A stretch of DNA of 64,000 nt, taken from contig MVBO01000079.1 of the NCBI GenBank assembly GCA_002261195.1, positions 1 through 64,000 on the forward strand, given 5' to 3'. Shown here in pieces: positions 58,791 through 64,000 of this stretch. The stretch is from Bifiguratus adelaidae (lineage: Eukaryota; Mucoromycota; Endogonomycetes; Endogonales). The notes under the pieces were generated by a model that searched no databases, was not told the DNA's origin, and saw only the letters and a list, made by a program, of their open reading frames with translations. The translations under genes were made by a program, and so were the position numbers. Every line of letters begins with the position of its first letter. Within the stretch, counting starts at the first letter, position 1.

Positions 58791-59917
58791 ATGGCCGTTC
58801 CTGTTCCTTACGCAGACTTGGGCAAAGCTTCCCGCGACTTGCTCGGCAAGGACTTTCCTACCGGTGCTGTCTTGCTCGAGGTCAAGACCACTGCTCCTAA
58901 CGGTGTGGTAAGTTTTGTTCGCCGTTATGGTCCGGTTCCTTTTCGCTCACCTCGGCGTTAGAGTTTCAAAGTCAACGGTGCCAAAGACGCAAAGACTGGC
59001 ATCATTGCTGGTAACCTCGAGACCAAGTACAGCGACAAGAAGAATGGTTTGACGTTCACGGAGTCCTGGACGACCTCGAACCACCTTTCCGGCAAGGTCG
59101 AGTTGGAGAACAACTTGGCCAAGGGCCTCAAGGTTGAGTTGAACACTTCCTTGTTGCCGTCGGTTGGTGAAAAGTCTGCTCGTCTCGGTGTGACCTACAA
59201 GCAACCCAACGTCCATACCCAAGCTGTCTTGGATGTTTTCAAGGTACGGTCCATGCCGCTTGATGGATAAGGAGCGCGTGCGCGCGCAGGTACTCATGGA
59301 TACTCTCCTTTTCCCATCCCATCTAGACTCACTTGGCCATCAACTCGGTGGTTGGACACGAGGGTATTCTCGCTGGTGCCGAGGTCTCTTATGATATTCT
59401 CAACAACAAGGTACGTTTTTCGAGGATTACGAGGGCCGCGAGCGAGCGAGCGTCGATCTTGATGGTAGTAAATAGGTCACTCGCTACAACACTGCTCTCG
59501 GATATACTGCTTCTGACTATGCCGTTGCTCTCCATGCCACCAACAACCTTTCCGTTTACTCTGGTAAGGCATCATTCGCGCACGTGGAACGCGTGTGTAA
59601 CCACAAAGATTGGGGTGTTAACCACTCGCGCTTTAGCCTCCTACTACCACCGTGTCAGTGCTGAGGTAGAAGCTGCCGGTAAGGCTGTCTGGGACTCCAA
59701 GGGCACAAACGCCGTCGCTCTCGAAGTGGGCGCCAAGTACAAGCTCGACAGCAATGCTTCCCTCAAGGCCAAGATTTCCAACTCTGGTGTCCTTGGTCTC
59801 GGATACACTCAACTCCTCCGCCCTGGCGTCAAGATGACCCTGGGTGGATCTATTGACACGACGCGCTTGAACGAGAACGCTCACCGCGTTGGCTTGTCTT
59901 TGGTTATGGAGAACTGA
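58791..59917 (+). CDS. Mitochondrial outer-membrane porin (VDAC)
   Basis: Voltage-dependent anion channel for metabolites. Exons 58791-58907, 58962-59243, 59327-59410, 59476-59563 and 59637-59917 give 283 residues, the standard VDAC size. The N-terminal helix [21 protein letters not shown] is characteristic. The barrel strands alternate as expected ([40 protein letters not shown]). The GLK-type nucleotide motif appears as KGLKVELN. The C-terminus [39 protein letters not shown] matches the eukaryotic porin signature region. AATAAA is at 60031-60036. A GC-alternating tract lies at the start of intron 2. Confidence 0.95.
59274..59287. repeat. Alternating GC/GT tract in porin intron 2
   Basis: Fourteen bases of alternating purine and pyrimidine (GCGCGTGCGCGCGC), a second Z-DNA-type tract placed early in an intron, like that of the peroxiredoxin gene. 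Confidence 0.6.
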
Positions 59918-60030
59918 AGAGCCAAAAAGTCTTGTGATTGCCATACCTTATTGATTTGATCCAGCCTTGGTCTGCTTTATAGTTCTGGGGGTAGGGGGAA
60001 AAACGCTCTGTTTTTGTGAATCAATCCATC

Positions 60031-60036
60031 AATAAA
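60031..60036 (+). terminator. Polyadenylation signal of porin gene
   Basis: AATAAA 114 nt past the porin stop, in the 200-bp gap before the convergent endosulfine gene. Confidence 0.5.
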
Positions 60037-60117
60037 CAAAAAGGATAGACGAAAAAGAAGGTAACAGCCAAAACCAGAACACTATATACGTACACAAGTG
60101 CGGGAAGGTTGCCACTA

Positions 60118-60464
60118 CTAACGTCCCACCGTCTCCGTCGTGTCATGCGTCAACGAACTCTCCCTTCGCAACGAGACATTGGAAGGATTAGAATGCGGTA
60201 TATTGGCAGGTGAAGGATGCTCGACGCCCACACTTGTGCCTTGACCGGCCTTGCACAATGCGTAGTCGCCCGAATCAAAGTACTTTCGGTCCGCCAATTT
60301 CTGAGACATGATGTCACGTTTATCAGGCAGTTTACCGTACAGACGTAGAAAGCGTTGTTCTTGATCGTCGAGTGACTGTCTGGGGTGTGAGTGGGGTGGT
60401 TGGCAGTGTACGAGGATGTAAGACTTACCGAGAGGTCCATTTTCTTGGCTTTAGCCGGAAGCAT
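60118..60464 (-). CDS. IGO1: Endosulfine (Igo1/ENSA/ARPP19 family)
   Basis: Small phospho-regulated inhibitor of PP2A-B55. Greatwall/Rim15 kinase phosphorylates the Ser in FDSGDY and turns it into a tight inhibitor, controlling mitotic entry and, in fungi, quiescence. Exons 60464-60429 and 60375-60118 give 97 residues. The start MLPAKAKKMDLS joins SLDDQEQRFLRLYGKLPDKRDIMSQKLADRKYFDSGDYAL, with the target Ser at residue 47. The C-terminus HPSPANIPHSNPSNVSLRRESSL parallels ENSA and ends with an RRES motif (RRxS, PKA-like consensus), the position of the known PKA site in ARPP19/ENSA. The acceptor was chosen to keep phase (gacag/TCACTC). Confidence 0.93.
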
Positions 60465-61312
60465 GATGATGTGGTGTGAAATTTTGATAAAAGCGGATGT
60501 GACGATGTGATGTTGGTTTAATAGCGAGCGTCAAGAGACGACCGTCCAAGCGAACGAGTGCCGAGCTCTCCAAAGGCACAATGATATCAAGGGGGAAAAC
60601 CAAAAGCTAGAGACAAGAAAGGGCAGTGGGGAAAAAAGAGAGTTCCAAAGGGCACAAAAACGATTTTGACACTGCATGAAGCCGAGGAAGGACCCTAACC
60701 CTAAATGCAGGAAAACCCACTTTAGCTCTTAATTGCAGGGCAGGCGCATGGTTGGCTTGCAGGGTTGGCCCTGAACGCCTTCCACGCACGGATGGGTATC
60801 CCTGTCAGTGGAATTAATTCGGTTGACGTATTCAATGGCCCCTCAAGAGACATGGACATGGTACACAGGGAAAAATGAGCGTCATTGAACATGATTTGCT
60901 ATCTACCATGTTCCAGTATAGTAAATCGAGAATAAAATTCCGAGCTCGTATCATGCAAGCGGCTTATCCTGGAATGACGGGCTGTGACTATGAGCAAAAG
61001 GCATCCTGGCAAACCCGAACTGTGGCATGGTCTGGGTGTACGCTTTCACGAATCGTCCGGTGTGATAGGGGTTGGACGGCTACGTTGCTTTGGAAGAGCG
61101 ATCAAAGAAGGCTACCTATGGTCAACGATGGCCTGATGATAGGCGTAACATGATCCACGGGCCTGGCAAAGAAAGCCGCCCCAAATTGATTCAACATGCG
61201 CTAGTCCTCTCTCTAGGTCCTGTTCTACTCTGTGATCCTGGCGGTCGTCCCGAACTCATCCCACCCTCAACCACACATGACCCTAATGAATCGCAGTCAC
61301 ACCCCACACATC
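60465..61312. other. Divergent promoter region, endosulfine / Kin1 kinase
   Basis: About 850 bp between divergent starts. It holds the telomere-type motif at 60692-60705. Short open frames on both strands have no recognisable content. The kinase 5' side contains several ATGs (61277, 61286) in the kinase frame. Confidence 0.45.
60692..60705. repeat. Two telomere-type units (ACCCTAACCCTAAA)
   Basis: Two tandem CCCTAA units 230 bp upstream of the endosulfine ATG. This equals two (TTAGGG) repeats on the minus strand and also the 'telo-box' bound by TTAGGG-type Myb factors (Tbf1/Teb1-like). Too short to be telomeric by origin. Confidence 0.6.
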
Positions 61313-64000
61313 ATGGCATCGCAAGACACGGCGTCTATCGCTGTGCCTCTTCATCGGTCATTCAAGACCGTGCCTACCGAAGAATCACATTTGTACGAAG
61401 TTCAAGAGAGGATATGTCGGATAGGTGACGAGGGACCTTCCATATTGTGTGATTCACCGGTGATTCCTTCTGACTTGCCTCAATACCAGCCCAGAGATAC
61501 ACCGGTGAACATGGCAGAGGAAGGGGAGAAGCGTACGGACAGCAATGGTCAAGATGGGGTGCATAAGTCTACCGAGGTCGTCAAGCAAAACGTCACTGGC
61601 CATGAGGAGGGTTTACCTGCCTTGGAGGTTGCATCGCGTGAGACAGAGCAGCCCGAGGAAAACGACGCCAAGAAGGATGTACAAGGTGATGTAGCATTGA
61701 CCTATCAAGCACACCAACAGACCCGTGTCAAGCCGCGCAAGGTTCTCGGCAATTATACACTCACAAAGACACTTGGGGCCGGGAGTATGGGGAAGGTCAA
61801 GCTTGCTGTACATTCCATCACCGGCGAGAAGGTGAGACGAGGAGGGGGTGTGACAGAACTGATGAGCTAATACGACATTAGCTTGCTGTCAAGATAATAC
61901 CTCGGTCACTGTTATCGTCTTCAAACGAGAACATCTCCACAGAGCAGGAAGAGAATGGAGCAAATAGGACAAAGTTGGAAAATAAGGAGCTTCGAACGAT
62001 ACGAGAGGCATCCATCATGCTGCTGTTACATCACCCCTATATTGTCCAGACCAAGGAAGTGATGGTGCTGCCGCATCACTATTACATGTTTTTCGAATAC
62101 GTTGGGGGTGGACAGTTGCTGGATTATATCATTAGCCATGGACGCCTCAAGGAACGTCAGGCTCGCAAATTTGCACGCCAAATCACCAGCGCCTTGGATT
62201 ACTGTCATCGCAATTCTATCGTACATCGAGGTAAGGACGCACCGTTTGCAGAGCGCGTGCGGTATTGACGTTTGGGTGTGCAGATCTCAAGATTGAAAAC
62301 ATTCTCATTTCCAAAGCGGGCGACATCAAAATCATCGATTTCGGTCTCTCCAACCTTTATTCACCTCATTCTCACCTGTCCACCTTTTGCGGTTCGCTAT
62401 ATTTTGCCGCTCCAGAATTATTGAATGCCAAATTATATACGGGTCCAGAGGTAGACGTATGGTCACTAGGCATCGTCCTCTACGTGTTGGTATGTGGCAA
62501 GGTGCCTTTTGATGATCAAAGTATGCCTGCCTTGCATGCCAAGATAAAAAAAGGGGTCGTGGACTATCCATCCTATTTGACGAGTGGTAAGTGACGTTGA
62601 GATTTGCGAAACGTGAGGCTAATGTTTTCGCCAGACTGCAAATCAATTCTTTCACGGATGTTGGTGACGAATCCAGCTCATCGAGCAACCATATCAGAAA
62701 TCATCCTACATCCATGGATGAACAAGGGCTACGATTCACTAGTACAAAGCTTTGTCCCTCACCGACCGCCACTAACGTTACCCATCGACATGGAAGTTGT
62801 GCGAGGCATGACCGGTTTCGAGTTTCCTAGCGAAGAGGAAATCAAGGAGCAACTAGAACAAATCGTCACATCCCCCGAATACCAAAAAGCAGCCAAAGTC
62901 ATCGCCAAACGCAATGCTGAATCGCATCTGAGCCGCGTACCGAGCGGAGGCGGCTTGCATGGAGGATTGTTGCAGAGAAAAGGATCCTTCTCCCTAGCAG
63001 ACGACGATCCACAAACGATCCCGGCCGCATACCATCCCCTCGTCTCTATATATTATCTGGTGCGCGAAAAGATGGCGCGCGATAACGAGGATTTCTCGCG
63101 GGCAAGTTCACAAGTCATGGAAAGATACTCTCCCGAATCCTCTTCCGAATTGCTTTCCCCCATTGTTCCAATGCCGCCCATGCCCACCATCTCCAAACCC
63201 GAAACAGCGCATGCCCCTGACATTAAGATCACCGAACGGCCTTTCCATCGTGAGCAAGGCCTGTTATTAGGCAGACAAGGACGACGCAGTATTCTTGTGG
63301 ACGAGGGTGACCGGATTGTCGTGGAAGAATATGAGTCATCGGATCGCTCTCGACGCAATAGTCACAAGGGTCAACACGAAGACAGGAATGGGTCTGAAAG
63401 ACCAGGGCCCGGGAGCGTGCTGCGTAAGCTGAGCACAGCGCTAGGCAGAGCGAACGACGACAAGGCCGACAAGACGGCCCCAGAGTCCGACCATGCTCAA
63501 CGTAAACCTCATGTGCGTACCCACAGCGTCAGTTCAACACTACCTCAAATGGCCACCACCTTTCAAGAAAGAGCCAACGCATTCATCAATTCTCATCAAC
63601 CAGCTCATTCTCCCAGCAAGCCTCATGCTGAACGCCGGGGTTCCATGACCTCCGCGAGCTCACCCAACACCTCATTGAACGGTCGATCCAAATCTGAGTT
63701 TGCTTCGCGCTTCAACACCATCCTATCGCGCACACATAATGCTCATGACACCGACACCGTCGCCAGTCATCGGTCTAGCTATACTCCTGGGGTAGGCGGC
63801 AAATCCGTGCTTGGAGGCAAGTTTGGAAGCAATAAACACCCAGCTTCAGAGCTTCCCAATACGCTGGATGAGCACGCTGGTGAACACGAGGATGAAAAGG
63901 AGATCGATCTACCCGCTTACTTTGACATGTCTCTCGAAGCCAAAGACACGATATCGCGGGTAGGCAATGGCAACCACATTCGCACCACATCACTTGGCGC
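61313..64000 (+). CDS. KIN1: Kin1/Kin2 (MARK/PAR-1) family serine/threonine kinase, 3' end beyond window
   Basis: AMPK-related polarity kinase. Exons 61313-61831, 61882-62230, 62284-62586 and 62635 to the window edge. The N-terminal 140 residues are disordered. The kinase domain starts [23 protein letters not shown] near residue 145. AVKII carries the ATP-binding Lys, HRDLKIEN lies near 288 and DFGLSN near 308. [16 protein letters not shown] is the activation loop with the LKB1-type Thr; note Thr-Phe-Cys-Gly and AAPE in place of APPE/APE. The Kin1-specific insert [31 protein letters not shown] after the Lys, and the long Ser/Arg-rich tail, place it with Kin1/Kin2 rather than other CAMK kinases. 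The KA1 domain is expected after base 64000. Starts at 61277 or 61286 would add 9-12 residues. Confidence 0.93.

Noticed and set aside
60692-60705. Former chromosome end or telomere fusion
   Set aside because: Only two repeat units and no subtelomeric features nearby; better seen as a promoter motif.

Overview
The window is nuclear DNA of a compact, intron-rich fungus. Almost every gene is split by short introns (about 45-65 nt, GTAAGT-like donors, YAG acceptors). The gene set is fungal (Ssn6, Mtr10, Kes1-like ORP, Psp1-type protein, Vip1, Kin1, Dal5-type MFS carriers). It also holds genes retained mainly in early-diverging fungi, animals and plants (SCAI, ELMOD, importin-13, C6orf136-like DUF2358). 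With the Tc1-type transposase end, this suggests a Mucoromycota-like 'zygomycete'; that placement is inference. I see no rRNA, tRNA, CRISPR or bacterial-type operon. || Layout. 0-2.4 kb: the 3' end of a Tc1/mariner element, then sequence with no gene I can support. 2.4-17.8 kb: oxysterol-binding protein, Ssn6 corepressor, MscS-type channel, WD40 protein, Mtr10 importin, ML-domain protein and peroxiredoxin. 17.8-30.6 kb: an unrecognised helical protein, a 1.8 kb gene-poor stretch with a decayed coding region, SCAI, a DUF2358 mitochondrial protein and importin-13. 30.7-41.2 kb: a damaged MFS carrier, poly(A)-binding protein, a PSP1-domain protein, TBL1-type WD40 corepressor and V-ATPase subunit G. 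41.4-48.3 kb: four same-strand genes packed almost end to end (RPL3, VIP1/PPIP5K, ELMOD, pyroglutamyl peptidase). 48.5-55 kb: the intact MFS paralogue, then two secreted carbohydrate-active proteins with extra sugar-binding-type domains. 56-64 kb: glucose-6-phosphate dehydrogenase, a C1orf109-like protein, mitochondrial porin, endosulfine and the first part of a Kin1-type kinase. || Shared themes are nuclear transport (Mtr10, importin-13), transcriptional repression (Ssn6, TBL1, SCAI), nutrient and phosphate signalling (Vip1, endosulfine, Kin1), redox (peroxiredoxin, G6PDH) and plant-wall sugar use (GH3, beta-helix protein). There is no single pathway cluster. || The most unusual signals concern gene structure: three genes whose first coding exon is only the ATG; a 6-nt microexon in SCAI; divergent genes whose start codons are 38 and 51 bp apart; a run of tandem genes with gaps of 49, 0 and 21 nt; perfect CRE-type TGACGTCA sites in three divergent promoters; and a recently damaged carrier gene beside its intact paralogue. 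Exon limits were read by eye from splice consensus, reading frame and family similarity.
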